In this document: piece after piece, positions 1 through 8,509 of the stretch
Layout of the letters: each line of letters begins with the position of its first letter
How positions within the stretch are numbered: the stretch's first letter is position 1
Assembly (NCBI RefSeq): GCF_900589395.1
Contig: NZ_UUIS01000075.1
Coordinates: forward strand, 124,001-188,000
Source of the DNA: Pseudomonas viridiflava
Lineage (GTDB): Bacteria > Pseudomonadota > Gammaproteobacteria > Pseudomonadales > Pseudomonadaceae
Reading direction: 5' to 3'
Length of the DNA: 64,000 bases
The notes under the pieces: model-generated
Told to the model about the DNA's origin: nothing
What the model saw: the letters and a program-made list of their open reading frames with translations, nothing else
Databases searched by the model: none
Translations under genes and position numbers: made by a program

Positions 1-44
1 TCGACGGCCGCTATGACGCCGCGCTCAAGGCGGTGCTGCCATGA
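1..44 (+). CDS. 3' end of an unidentified upstream gene (partial)
   Basis: An open frame runs in from the left edge and ends at a TGA at 42-44. Only about 14 codons are visible, reading ...DGRYDAALKAVLP. The stop overlaps the ATG of the next gene in an ATGA arrangement, so the two are almost certainly translationally coupled members of one operon. The visible piece is too short to assign a family. Confidence 0.6.
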   Translation, partial: DGRYDAALKAVLP

Positions 45-1033
45 AGCTGGCCACGCTCGATGACGGCAGCCGCGATGGCTGCCTGCTGGTGGTGTCCCGC
101 GACCTGAGCCGCGCCGTGAAGGCGGGCGGCATTGCCGCCACCTTGCAAACAGCGCTGGAGTGCTGGCGCGAGGTGGAGGCACCCTTGCAGGACCTCTATC
201 GCCAGCTCAACGCGCATCAGGTCCAACAGGCATTCGACCTGGACATTGCACAACTGGCCGCGCCCTTGCCCCGCGCCTGGCAATGGCTGGACGGCTCGTG
301 CTTTCTCAGCCATGGCGAGCTGATGCAGAAAGCCTTCAACCTCGACCCCATCGAAGGCGCCGAGCGCATTGCGCTGATGTACCAGGGCGCCAGCGATGAC
401 TTTCTAGGGCCCCGCGCCGACATCGTGCTGCCCAGCGAGGCGCACGGCATTGATTTTGAGGGCGAGTTCGCAGTGCTGCTCGATGCCGTGCCGATGGGTT
501 GCCCGGCTGCGCAGGCCCTTGATCATGTGCGCCTGCTGGTGCAACTCAACGATGTCAGCCTACGTGCCCTGGCGCCGCGTGAAATGCAGACCGGGTTCGG
601 TTTCGTGCAGGCCAAGCCGGCCAGCAGCTTCGCCCCGGTGGCGGTGACCCCCGATGAGCTGGGCACGGCCTGGCGTGACGGGCGCGTGCACCTGCCGTTG
701 AACGTCGAATGGAACAGCGCCTGGTTCGGCCACCCGCACGGCGGCGCCATGCATTTTGGCTTTGACCATCTGATCGCCCATGCGGCGCTGACGCGGCGCC
801 TGTGCGCCGGCACCCTGATCGGCTCGGGCACGGTGTCCAATGCCGATCGCCGGGTCGGTTCGGCGTGCATCTCCGAACGGCGGGCCATTGAGATGATTGA
901 ACACGGTCAGCCACGTACCGGCTTCATGCGCTTCGGTGACCGCGTGCGCATGGAAGCCCGCGGCCCGCAAGGCGAGGTGCTGTTTGGCGCCATCGATCAA
1001 CAGGTGGTGCAGGGGGGCTGGCCATGCGCGTGA
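41..1033 (+). CDS. Fumarylacetoacetate hydrolase (FAH) family protein
   Basis: The 330-residue product has the FAH fold in its C-terminal two thirds, with an acidic metal-site segment (GIDFEGEFAVLLD, about residues 138-150) and a late segment containing GTLIGSGTVSN. The long N-terminal extension is typical of the ~330-residue bacterial subgroup rather than the ~430-residue HmgB. Family members cleave C-C bonds in, hydrate or decarboxylate 2-oxo or beta-diketo acids using Mg2+ or Mn2+. The start is supported by AAGGCGG about 8 bases upstream and by the ATGA overlap with the preceding gene. It overlaps the next gene by 10 bases. The neighbours (DenD-like dehydrogenase, cyclase-family hydrolase) suggest a catabolic operon for a hydroxy or keto acid. 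The substrate cannot be read from the sequence. Confidence 0.85.
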   Translation: MKLATLDDGSRDGCLLVVSRDLSRAVKAGGIAATLQTALECWREVEAPLQDLYRQLNAHQVQQAFDLDIAQLAAPLPRAWQWLDGSCFLSHGELMQKAFNLDPIEGAERIALMYQGASDDFLGPRADIVLPSEAHGIDFEGEFAVLLDAVPMGCPAAQALDHVRLLVQLNDVSLRALAPREMQTGFGFVQAKPASSFAPVAVTPDELGTAWRDGRVHLPLNVEWNSAWFGHPHGGAMHFGFDHLIAHAALTRRLCAGTLIGSGTVSNADRRVGSACISERRAIEMIEHGQPRTGFMRFGDRVRMEARGPQGEVLFGAIDQQVVQGGWPCA

Positions 1034-2007
1034 TGATCACCGGGGCCAACGGTTTTGTGGGGCGTTTGCTGGTGCAGCGCTTGCTGGAAACCGGTCAGTT
1101 GCGCGGGCAGCGCATCGAAGCCCTGTTGCTGCTGGATCGGGAACTGACCGACCTGTCTGATGACTGCCGGTTGCGGCGGCATATCGGCAACCTGTGCGAT
1201 CCGGCCTTGCTGCGTCGGGCCCTGGCGGACGGTGTGGACGTGGTGTTTCACCTGGCCAGCCTGCCGGGTGGTGCCGCCGAGACGGACTACGAAATGGGCT
1301 ATCAGGTCAACCTGCAGGCCAGCCTGGAATTGCTGCAGCAGTTGCGCCAGCGCGAGCGCCCGCCGGTGCTGGTGTATGCCAGCAGCATCGCGGTGTATGG
1401 CAGCGAGTTGCCCCGGCGCATGGACGAAAGCCATCCGCCGCGCCCGCAACTGTCGTATGCCACCCACAAGCTGATGATCGAAACCGCCGTGCAGGACCTC
1501 ACGCGCCTGGGCCTGATCGATGGCCGCAGCGTGCGCCTGCCGGGCATCGTCGCCAGGCCACGGCAAGCCAATGGCCTGCGCTCGGCCTTCATGAGTGATG
1601 TGCTGCATGCCTTTGCCCATGGTGGCAGCTACACCTGCCCGGTCTCGCCCCAGGCCACGGCGTGGTGGATGTCGGCACGCTGCTGCGTCGATAACCTGCT
1701 GCACGCTGCGCAATTGACCGTCCAGGACGGCGCCCGCGTATGGCAATTGCCGGTGTTGCATTTGTCCATTGGCCAGGTGCTGCACGCCTTGAGCGCCTGT
1801 TACGGGGCCGAGTGCGGTGCGCGCATTCGCTTCGAGCCCGACCCGTCGCTGGAGGCGCTGTTCGGTCGTTTCCCGCCCTTGCACACCCCCATTGCCCGCG
1901 CGCTGGGGTTTCGCCATGACGGCTCTGTCGCCGCCTTGCTGCGCAACGCCCTCGACATTCCCTCACGCCGCCGCGTAACCCTCCTGCCAAGGAATCGTTC
2001 TGCATGA
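1024..2007 (+). CDS. NAD-dependent epimerase/dehydratase, D-erythronate dehydrogenase (DenD)-like
   Basis: This is a 327-residue extended SDR. The nucleotide motif TGANGFVG lies at residues 6-13 and the catalytic Ser/Tyr/Lys set appears in YASSIAVYG and SYATHK (Y-x3-K). The stretch from the active site through RLPGIVARP resembles the DenD family, which oxidises four-carbon and related sugar acids at C2 with NAD+. The start lies inside the end of the FAH gene and the stop overlaps the cyclase start (ATGA at 2004-2007), so the three genes form a tight operon. The dehydrogenase role is inferred from family resemblance; a sugar epimerase is the alternative. Confidence 0.75.
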   Translation: MRVMITGANGFVGRLLVQRLLETGQLRGQRIEALLLLDRELTDLSDDCRLRRHIGNLCDPALLRRALADGVDVVFHLASLPGGAAETDYEMGYQVNLQASLELLQQLRQRERPPVLVYASSIAVYGSELPRRMDESHPPRPQLSYATHKLMIETAVQDLTRLGLIDGRSVRLPGIVARPRQANGLRSAFMSDVLHAFAHGGSYTCPVSPQATAWWMSARCCVDNLLHAAQLTVQDGARVWQLPVLHLSIGQVLHALSACYGAECGARIRFEPDPSLEALFGRFPPLHTPIARALGFRHDGSVAALLRNALDIPSRRRVTLLPRNRSA

Positions 2008-2816
2008 ACCTGACCCGCCGCCGTTTGCTCGACCTCTCTGTCAGCCTGGACAACAACCCCTACACCGACCCACCGCCCTTGTTGCCGAAAATCGACTACA
2101 TGGACCACCAGCAAGGCTGGCCGGAAATGGCCGCCATGTTCCCCGGCCTGCGCCTGGAAGACCTGCCGGGACAGGAGTCCTGGGCCGCCGAGCGCTTGCA
2201 GATCACTACCCACAGCGGCACGCACATGGACGCGCCCTGGCATTACGCCTCGACCACCGACGGTGGCAAGCCGGCCTTCGGCATCGACGAACTGCCGCTG
2301 GAGTGGTGCCTGCAAGCAGGGGTGAAGCTGGATTTTCGCCACTTGCCCGACGGCCATCTGGTCAGCGCCGCTGAGGTCGAGGCCGAACTGGTCCGCATCG
2401 GCCATGTGCTGCAACCGCTGGACATCGTACTGGTCAACACCCGCGCCGGCAGCCTGTTCGGCCAGCCCGGCTACCTGGACGCCGGCATCGGCATGGGCCG
2501 CGAGGCCACCTTGTACTTGCTTGAACGCGGCGTGCGCGTGGTCGGCACCGACGCCTGGAGCTGGGACGCACCGTTCAAGTACACCCGCGAACGCTTTGCC
2601 CAGACCGGTGACGCCTCGCTGATCTGGGAAGGCCACAAGGCCGGGCGTGACATTGGCTACGGGCAGATGGAAAAGCTCGCCAACCTGGAGCAGTTGCCGG
2701 CCCATGGTTTTCTGGTCAGTTGCTTTCCGTACAAGATCCGCCATGCCTCGGCCGGGTTTGTGCGGGCGGTGGCGATTCTGGAGCCTTGGGACGCGGCACC
2801 AGGCATTGGGTATTGA
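2004..2816 (+). CDS. Cyclase-family (kynurenine formamidase-like) metal-dependent hydrolase
   Basis: The 270-residue protein carries the family signature HSGTHMDAPWHY (about residues 71-82), whose His and Asp residues bind the active-site metal in KynB and related cyclases. Members hydrolyse amide or lactone-type substrates. It is the last gene of the operon starting left of the window and is coupled to the dehydrogenase by ATGA overlap. A lactonase step acting on a sugar acid or keto acid would fit the neighbours, but this is inference; kynurenine formamidase activity is not implied because no other kyn genes are near. Confidence 0.8.
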   Translation: MNLTRRRLLDLSVSLDNNPYTDPPPLLPKIDYMDHQQGWPEMAAMFPGLRLEDLPGQESWAAERLQITTHSGTHMDAPWHYASTTDGGKPAFGIDELPLEWCLQAGVKLDFRHLPDGHLVSAAEVEAELVRIGHVLQPLDIVLVNTRAGSLFGQPGYLDAGIGMGREATLYLLERGVRVVGTDAWSWDAPFKYTRERFAQTGDASLIWEGHKAGRDIGYGQMEKLANLEQLPAHGFLVSCFPYKIRHASAGFVRAVAILEPWDAAPGIGY

Positions 2817-2849
2817 ATCCACCTTTGTGGCATGCGCTGACAAAACAGG

Positions 2850-2900
2850 GTCATCAGCGCCCGCAGCGTCTTGAGAGGCGAGTCGCTGATGACGCTGCGG
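2850..2900. repeat. Interleaved inverted repeats (possible pseudoknot or alternative hairpins)
   Basis: Two perfect 10-bp inverted repeats interlock. GTCATCAGCG (2850-2859) pairs with 2884-2893, and CCGCAGCGTC (2861-2870) pairs with 2891-2900. The right arms share three bases, so the hairpins exclude each other or form an H-type pseudoknot. The element lies between the end of the cyclase operon and the next gene and could be a terminator or attenuator; there is no T-run. Confidence 0.5.
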
Positions 2901-2969
2901 TATTGAACTCTTCGCGCCCACGCGGTCTTGTATACCTCTGTCGACAGACGATGCCCTCGCGGAGCAACT

Positions 2970-3728
2970 ATGAAGCCCAATGCCGAACTGCGCCTGTGCG
3001 CCGTGCCGTTATGCGCAGGCCTGGTGTATGGCACGGCCAAGGGCCTGGCCCTGGGCTGGAATGCGAGCAACTTGTTCTCCGGGTTTCTGTTTGGCGTGGT
3101 CATCGCCATTGTGGTGGGCATTGCGCTGTTGCTGTGGGGCGACCGGCGTTTTGACCGCTTCAAGAGCCGGCACCTGATCAGCGCGTTGCTCCAGAGCCTG
3201 GTGGCGGTGCTGCTGGCACGCAGTACCTTCTTGATGTGGGCAGTGGGTGGCCTGGCGCTGGGCGGGTTGTACACCGTCGTGGTCAACGCCATCGAGCGTC
3301 TTGACGTGCGAGCCGGCGCGGTACGTTCGCGCTGGACGATGATCGTCGCCGTGCCGCTGTCGGGCGCCCTGGCCTTGGGCGGTGCGACGGCGGTGGTTTC
3401 GCAAAGTGGCGGCATGTCCCTGTTCTTCACCCTGATTGGCGCATTGCTGGGCATGCTGTTCGGCTGGCCGGTGCTGTGGCTGGTCGAGCGCTTTTTCTCG
3501 ACCCGCTGGCGCTACGTGCTGGGCGGCGTGATCAGCGGTGGGCTGATCTGGCTGGTGTTCGGTGCGCCGGTGATCGCCACCGACCCCGAGGCGCTGGCCA
3601 ACGTGCTGGGGCCGTGGCGCTTTCTGCTGTCCTGGTTGATGGTGCCGTTCCTGTTGGTCGGCCTGCTGGCAGGCGTGATGTGTACACTGCTCGAGCGCCT
3701 GCATGCAGGGCGAAGACCCACCCGTTGA
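2970..3728 (+). CDS. Uncharacterised multi-pass inner-membrane protein
   Basis: The product has 252 residues if it starts at the ATG at 2970, which is preceded by GGAG (2961-2964). An in-frame extension to 2928 lacks such a site. The sequence is mostly hydrophobic, with about six to seven predicted membrane segments (for example around residues 20-50, 70-90, 110-130, 145-165, 180-200 and 215-240) and short charged loops. I do not recognise the family. It ends 21 bases before the DUF2442/DUF4375 gene and may share a transcript with it. Confidence 0.7.
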   Translation: MKPNAELRLCAVPLCAGLVYGTAKGLALGWNASNLFSGFLFGVVIAIVVGIALLLWGDRRFDRFKSRHLISALLQSLVAVLLARSTFLMWAVGGLALGGLYTVVVNAIERLDVRAGAVRSRWTMIVAVPLSGALALGGATAVVSQSGGMSLFFTLIGALLGMLFGWPVLWLVERFFSTRWRYVLGGVISGGLIWLVFGAPVIATDPEALANVLGPWRFLLSWLMVPFLLVGLLAGVMCTLLERLHAGRRPTR

Positions 3729-3748
3729 TCCCAGGAGCGCCGCGTGCG

Positions 3749-4372
3749 ATGAAAGATAACGCCATTACCCATGTTCGCTTCGAGCCCGACTCCCTGTGCC
3801 TTGAGTGGGCTGACGGCCTGGTGCTGAGCCAGCCGCTGACGCGCTACAGCCGGTTGCAGGAGGCCAGTGCGCAGGCACGCGACAGCGTTGAGGTGCTGGC
3901 GCAGGGCACTTCGGTCAACTGGCCCGAGCTGGGCGTCAAGGTCGAGGCCGTCGACTGGATCTGGGAGCATCTGTGCGAGGCGGCCATGCAGCGCCTGCAC
4001 GTCCTGGACTGGGACCTTGAGCGCCTGACGCCGGTAGACCAGTCCATCGTCGCGCTCTGGCGCCTGGAAGCCGACGGCTACAACGGCGGCTTCCTGCAGT
4101 TTTTCTGCAACTGGGGTGATCAGACCTGCACCCTGGCCTTGCAGGCGCTGGCCGCTATCGGTGCACACGAAAGCCATGCGGTGGTCAGCCGGCAGCGGCA
4201 GTTGATCGGTCACCTTGAAGACCATCCGCAACTGGAAACGCTGTGGGACATCATGCAGCTACTGAGCGACGAGCAGCATGAACTGATCAGTGGCGAGCTG
4301 GATGAACAGTTGTGGCGTGCCATGGAACAGGTGCCTGCATTGGCAGCCAGCTATTTCTACGGTCGCGAGTGA
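3749..4372 (+). CDS. DUF2442-DUF4375 two-domain cytoplasmic protein
   Basis: The ATG at 3749 follows CAGGAG (3732-3737), giving 207 residues. Residues about 5-65 resemble DUF2442 (short beta-rich domain with EWADG...LS.PL..Y.RL). Residues about 95-205 resemble DUF4375 (DMP19-like), with the characteristic W..E.DGYNGGFLQFFCNW. There is no signal peptide. Both domains are widespread and of unknown function; DUF4375-type proteins are often found singly as putative immunity or housekeeping proteins. The domain calls are from recognition of sequence character and were not searched. Confidence 0.7.
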   Translation: MKDNAITHVRFEPDSLCLEWADGLVLSQPLTRYSRLQEASAQARDSVEVLAQGTSVNWPELGVKVEAVDWIWEHLCEAAMQRLHVLDWDLERLTPVDQSIVALWRLEADGYNGGFLQFFCNWGDQTCTLALQALAAIGAHESHAVVSRQRQLIGHLEDHPQLETLWDIMQLLSDEQHELISGELDEQLWRAMEQVPALAASYFYGRE

Positions 4373-4512
4373 TCCAGGGCCGGCTGCTCAAGGCGTTGGT
4401 CGATAGCGTCTGGTTATCGAAGCATGGCCATTGCTCATTAGTGCTCATCAACCCGCCTTACTACACTGGATCGACTTGAACCGATAACGACAAGCAATCA
4501 GGAGCGTGATTC

Positions 4513-6204
4513 ATGCAGGCGCCGTCAACGCTGCACCGTCTCAGCCAGCAGGTCGGCGACGACAACGTGATCACTGATGCCTATCGCAAAGCCTGGTACT
4601 GCAAAGGCTTTCGCTACGGCCGCGGCGAGGCCCTGGCCGTGGTGTTGCCGCAGACCCTGGCGCAGTTGTGGCAGGTGTTGAAGGTCTGCCAGGAGCAAGG
4701 CGTCATCATCCTGATGCAGGCGGCCAATACCGGAGTCACCGGTGGTTCGACGCCGCAGGGTGATGATTACGACCGACCGGTCGTCATTATCAGCACCCGC
4801 CGAATCAAGGGCATGCAGGTGATCGATGACGCCCGGCAGATCATCGCTTTCCCGGGCAGCTCCCTGACCGAACTGGAAGAGGGCCTCAAGCCTTTTGGCC
4901 GAGAACCTCACTCGGTGATCGGCTCGTCCTGTATCGGCGCCTCGGTGGTCGGGGGCATTTGCAACAACTCCGGTGGCTCGCTGCTGCAACGGGGGCCGGC
5001 GTTCACTGAAAAATCGCTGTTTGCGCGCATCAACCAGGACGCCAGCCTGGAGCTGGTCAACCACCTGGGCATCGAGCTGGGCGATACGCCCGAGCAGATG
5101 ATCGACAACCTGCAGGCGGGGCGTTACACCACCGGCGGCGCCAGCGACTGGACGGGTAAAATCTGGGCCGACGATTATGCGGCAGTGATCAAGGACGTTG
5201 ACGCCCCGACGCCGGCTCGCTTCAACGGCAACCCGCAGTACCTGCATGAAAGTGCCGGCTGTGCGGGCAAGGTCATTGTATTTGCGGTGCGGCTGGCCAC
5301 CTTCGAGGCGGTCAAGGCCCAGGACACCTTCTATATCGGCACCCACGATGAACAGGAACTGCTGCAACTGCGGCGCTTTCTGATCAAGCACCTCGATCAC
5401 TTGCCGATCCAGGCCGAGTACATCGACCACAATGCCTTTCGCCTGACCCTGCGGTATGCGCGGCACATGTACCTGTCGATCAAGCGCCTGGGGCCTGCGG
5501 CCTTGCCGGGCCTGATGCAGAAGAAGGCGCTGTGGGATGCCCGGGTAAAACGCTTGAGGGTGCTGCCGGCCAATCTGGTCGATCGTTTGATCCAGTGGGG
5601 CAACCGGGTGGTGCCGGCCACTGTGGCGCCGCGCCTGATGGCGTTTCACCGGCGTTTCGAGCATCACCTGATGATCAAGGTCGACCGTGTCGACAGGGCG
5701 CAATTGGACAGCTTGTTGTCAGCGTTTTTTGCCGAGCGCCGCGGCGACTGGTTCCATTGCAGCGAGAGCGAACAGGTCGATGCCTTCCTGATCCGCTTTG
5801 CGGTGGGCGGCACGCCGGTGTTCTATTGCGATTATCACGGCATCGACAGCGACAACCGGCTGATCTCGCTGGATGTGGCCCTGCGACGCAACGACGAGCA
5901 GTGGCTGATCCAGCTGCCGCCGGCCCTGGCCGCGCAGGTCCAGGAGCAGAGCTGCTGCGGCCATTTCTTTTGCCTGGTCAACCACCAGGACTACATCCTC
6001 AAGCCCGGCGTTGACGGCGCCACGTTCAAGGCGGCGGTGCTGGCGCATCTGGACCAGCGCGGCGCCCGGTATCCGGCCGAACACAATATCGGCCACCTGT
6101 ACCACGCCACCGAAGCACACCAGCAGCACTTTCATGCACTGGACCCGACCAATAGCTGCAATCCGGGCATCGGCAAGACCAGCAAGCGCAAGGACTGGGC
6201 GTGA
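4513..6204 (+). CDS. dld: Quinone-dependent D-lactate dehydrogenase
   Basis: The 563-residue product is close to the usual Dld length (about 570). An FAD-binding type 4 domain occupies the first ~270 residues, including the GVTGGSTP loop at about residues 75-82. A Dld-type membrane-binding C-terminal domain follows and contains CCGHFF and the terminal NPGIGKTSK segment. It oxidises D-lactate to pyruvate and passes electrons to the quinone pool at the inner membrane. It has its own upstream region (4373-4512) and so is probably monocistronic. It sits next to a sugar-acid island whose oxidative branch could release pyruvate plus a hydroxy acid, but the stereochemistry makes a direct link uncertain. 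Confidence 0.93.
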   Translation: MQAPSTLHRLSQQVGDDNVITDAYRKAWYCKGFRYGRGEALAVVLPQTLAQLWQVLKVCQEQGVIILMQAANTGVTGGSTPQGDDYDRPVVIISTRRIKGMQVIDDARQIIAFPGSSLTELEEGLKPFGREPHSVIGSSCIGASVVGGICNNSGGSLLQRGPAFTEKSLFARINQDASLELVNHLGIELGDTPEQMIDNLQAGRYTTGGASDWTGKIWADDYAAVIKDVDAPTPARFNGNPQYLHESAGCAGKVIVFAVRLATFEAVKAQDTFYIGTHDEQELLQLRRFLIKHLDHLPIQAEYIDHNAFRLTLRYARHMYLSIKRLGPAALPGLMQKKALWDARVKRLRVLPANLVDRLIQWGNRVVPATVAPRLMAFHRRFEHHLMIKVDRVDRAQLDSLLSAFFAERRGDWFHCSESEQVDAFLIRFAVGGTPVFYCDYHGIDSDNRLISLDVALRRNDEQWLIQLPPALAAQVQEQSCCGHFFCLVNHQDYILKPGVDGATFKAAVLAHLDQRGARYPAEHNIGHLYHATEAHQQHFHALDPTNSCNPGIGKTSKRKDWA

Positions 6205-6216
6205 AGGCCCGGCTTG

Positions 6217-6692
6217 TTCGCGGCTGAAACCGCTCTCTCAAGTACAAAATAACTTACTGATTTTATTGAATATTAAATTCACCCTTGTAGGAGCGCGCTT
6301 GCCCGCGACCGAGTGCGCAGCGCTCGCAGAAATCTCGGAAACGCTGAAAATTTACGACTGCTACGCAGCCGGTCGCGGGCAAGCGCGCTCCTACCACCGC
6401 CCCCTGTTTGCTGCGCGACAGCGTGTCGGGGTCAGTGCGAATGCCCGGGAATCTTTCGCGACTGAAGCCGCTCTCTTGAGCACAAAATAACTTACTGATT
6501 TTATTGAATATTAAATTCACCCTTGTAGGAGCGCGCTTGCCCGCGACCGAGTGCGCAGCGCTCGCAGAAATCTCGGAAACGCTGAAAATTTACGACTGCT
6601 ACGCAGCCGGTCGCGGGCAAGCGCGCTCCTACCACCGCCCCCTGTTTGCTGCGCGACAGCGTGTCGGGGGTCAGTGCGAATGCCTGGGAATC
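6217..6692. repeat. Two tandem 238-bp units, each holding a paired REP palindrome
   Basis: Copy A (about 6217-6454) and copy B (about 6455-6692) are nearly identical with a 238-bp period. Each carries 25-bp perfect inverted arms (6287-6311 with 6370-6394, and 6525-6549 with 6608-6632) around a 58-bp core. The stretch fills the ~466-bp gap between dld and the dehydratase gene. Copy B includes the 3' end of the dehydratase gene, and copy A keeps a stranded duplicate of those last codons (6432-6453). The same palindrome recurs at 20755-20861 and 29007-29114. Confidence 0.9.
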
Positions 6693-8455
6693 CCGCCACT
6701 GCGGGCAATGATGCGCATGTGCAGCGTGGCCGGTTCCAGGCAGCCGCCGGTGGACAGTTGCCCGACCAGTTGCCGATAGAGTTCCTGCCAGGGCGTTTGC
6801 GAGGCCGGAATGTTCGGTGTCCAGGCCGCGCGGCGGCGCTCCATTTCCTGTTCGTCGATCAGCAGGTTGACCGTGCGTGCATTGAGGTCCACGCGCAGCA
6901 GGTCATGGGTCTGCAACAGCGCCAGGCCTCCGCCAACGGCCGCTTCGGGTGACATGTTGAGAATCGACGGGCTGGCTGACGTCCCGCTCTGGCGACCATC
7001 CCCCAGGCACGGCAGGGAGGTAATGCCTTGCTTGATCAGCGCCTTGGGCGGGTCCATGTTGACCACTTCGGCACTGCCTGGATAACCCACGGTGCCCGCG
7101 CCACGAATCACCAGGATGCAGCGCTCGTCAATGTCCAGGGTCGGATCATCGATGCGCGCGTGATAATCCTCCGGCCCTTCAAACACAATCGCCCGGGCTT
7201 CGAAGCTGTTCTCGGCGCCCGGCTCGGACAGGTAAGTCTGGCGAAACGCCTCGCCCACCACCGACATCTTCATGATGGCGCTGTCGAAGAAATTGCCGCT
7301 CAACACGATGAACCCCGCACGGTGCTTGAGCGGTTGCTCGTAGGGCAGGATGACGTCGGTGTTGCTGGTGACCGAGGCGCTGACAATTTCACCGATGCAT
7401 TTGCCGCTGACCGTGGCGCAGTGCGCGTGCAGACGCCCGGCCTTTTGCAGTTCGTGCATCACCGCCGGCACACCGCCTGCACGATGGAAGCCTTCACCCA
7501 GGTATTTGCCGGCCGGCATGCAGTTGACCAGCAGCGGGATGTCCACGCCGATGCGCTGCCAGTCTTGCAGGCTCAACTCGACGCCCATGTGCCGGGCGAT
7601 GGCGATCAGGTGCGGCGGGCAGTTGCTGGAAGCGCCCAGGGCCGAGGCGACGGCGATGGCATTCTCGAAGGCCTCACGGGTCATGATCTGCGAGGGACGC
7701 ACGTCCTGCATCACCAGCTCGCAAATACGCTTGCCGGTGGCATAGGCCATCTGCCCGCGTTCACGGTACGGCGCCGGAATGCTCGCGCAGCCCGGCAGCG
7801 ACATGCCCAGTGCTTCGGCAATGGCGTTCATCGACAACGCCGTGCCCATGGTGTTGCAGTGACCCACCGACGGCGAGGCCGCCGTGGTCATGTCCATGAA
7901 GCCTTCGTAGTCGATCTCGCCGGCGGCCATCAGTGTGCGCGCATGCCAGAGCACGGTGCCGGAGCCGATCAGCTCACCCTTGTAGTGGCCGTCGAGCATC
8001 GGTCCGCCCGAGAGCACGATAGCCGGCAGGTCAGTGGTGGCGGCGGCCATCAGGCAGGCGGGCGTGGTCTTGTCGCAGCCGGTGGTCAGTACCACCCCGT
8101 CGAGCGGGTAGCCATGCAGAATCTCCACCAGCCCCAGGTACGCCAGGTTGCGGTCCAGCGCTGCGGTAGGGCGGCGGCTCTGCTCGGCGATCGGGTGCAC
8201 CGGGAACTCCATGGGGATGCCGCCGGCATCGCGAATGCCGGCCTTGACCCGTTGTGCCAGTTCGATGTGATGCCGGTTGCAGGGCGTAAGGTCGCTGCCA
8301 GTCTGGGCAATGCCGATGATGGGGCGCCCCGATTGCAGTTCACTGCGGGTCAGGCCGTAGTTCATGTAGCGCTCGACATACAGGGCGGTCATGTCGGCGT
8401 GGTCGGGGTCATCGAACCAGAGCTGGCTGCGCAGCGGGCGCTTGGAAAGGGTCAT
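6671..8455 (-). CDS. IlvD/Edd-family sugar-acid dehydratase (arabinonate/xylonate type)
   Basis: The product has 594 residues from the ATG at 8455, preceded by an AAAGAG ribosome site; an in-frame TTG at 8482 is less likely. Cysteines at 59 (TPCNRH), 127 (TTGCDKTTPAC) and 200 (GHCNTMG) are the Fe-S ligand positions that I recall for [2Fe-2S] pentonate dehydratases of the IlvD/Edd family. The enzyme removes water from an aldonic acid to give a 2-keto-3-deoxy acid. It is transcribed with the upstream FAH gene (54-bp gap). Its final codons lie inside a REP-bearing tandem duplication. The exact sugar acid (L-arabinonate, D-xylonate, L-fuconate or similar) is not determined. Confidence 0.88.
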   Translation of the reverse strand: MTLSKRPLRSQLWFDDPDHADMTALYVERYMNYGLTRSELQSGRPIIGIAQTGSDLTPCNRHHIELAQRVKAGIRDAGGIPMEFPVHPIAEQSRRPTAALDRNLAYLGLVEILHGYPLDGVVLTTGCDKTTPACLMAAATTDLPAIVLSGGPMLDGHYKGELIGSGTVLWHARTLMAAGEIDYEGFMDMTTAASPSVGHCNTMGTALSMNAIAEALGMSLPGCASIPAPYRERGQMAYATGKRICELVMQDVRPSQIMTREAFENAIAVASALGASSNCPPHLIAIARHMGVELSLQDWQRIGVDIPLLVNCMPAGKYLGEGFHRAGGVPAVMHELQKAGRLHAHCATVSGKCIGEIVSASVTSNTDVILPYEQPLKHRAGFIVLSGNFFDSAIMKMSVVGEAFRQTYLSEPGAENSFEARAIVFEGPEDYHARIDDPTLDIDERCILVIRGAGTVGYPGSAEVVNMDPPKALIKQGITSLPCLGDGRQSGTSASPSILNMSPEAAVGGGLALLQTHDLLRVDLNARTVNLLIDEQEMERRRAAWTPNIPASQTPWQELYRQLVGQLSTGGCLEPATLHMRIIARSGGIPRHSH

Positions 8456-8509
8456 GTTTTTATTCTCTTTTGGGGGTATCAATCGTGGGGCCGGCGATCG
8501 CCACGCCGT

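Noticed and set aside
1800..2921. A 373-codon open frame on the - strand across the cyclase gene
   Set aside because: No family resemblance and no ribosome site; the + frame has the cyclase metal motif.
6504..6779. Short open frames within the REP tandem repeat (also 6263-6520 and 6011-6490)
   Set aside because: They arise from repeat sequence on both strands, contain the palindrome arms and show no protein family.
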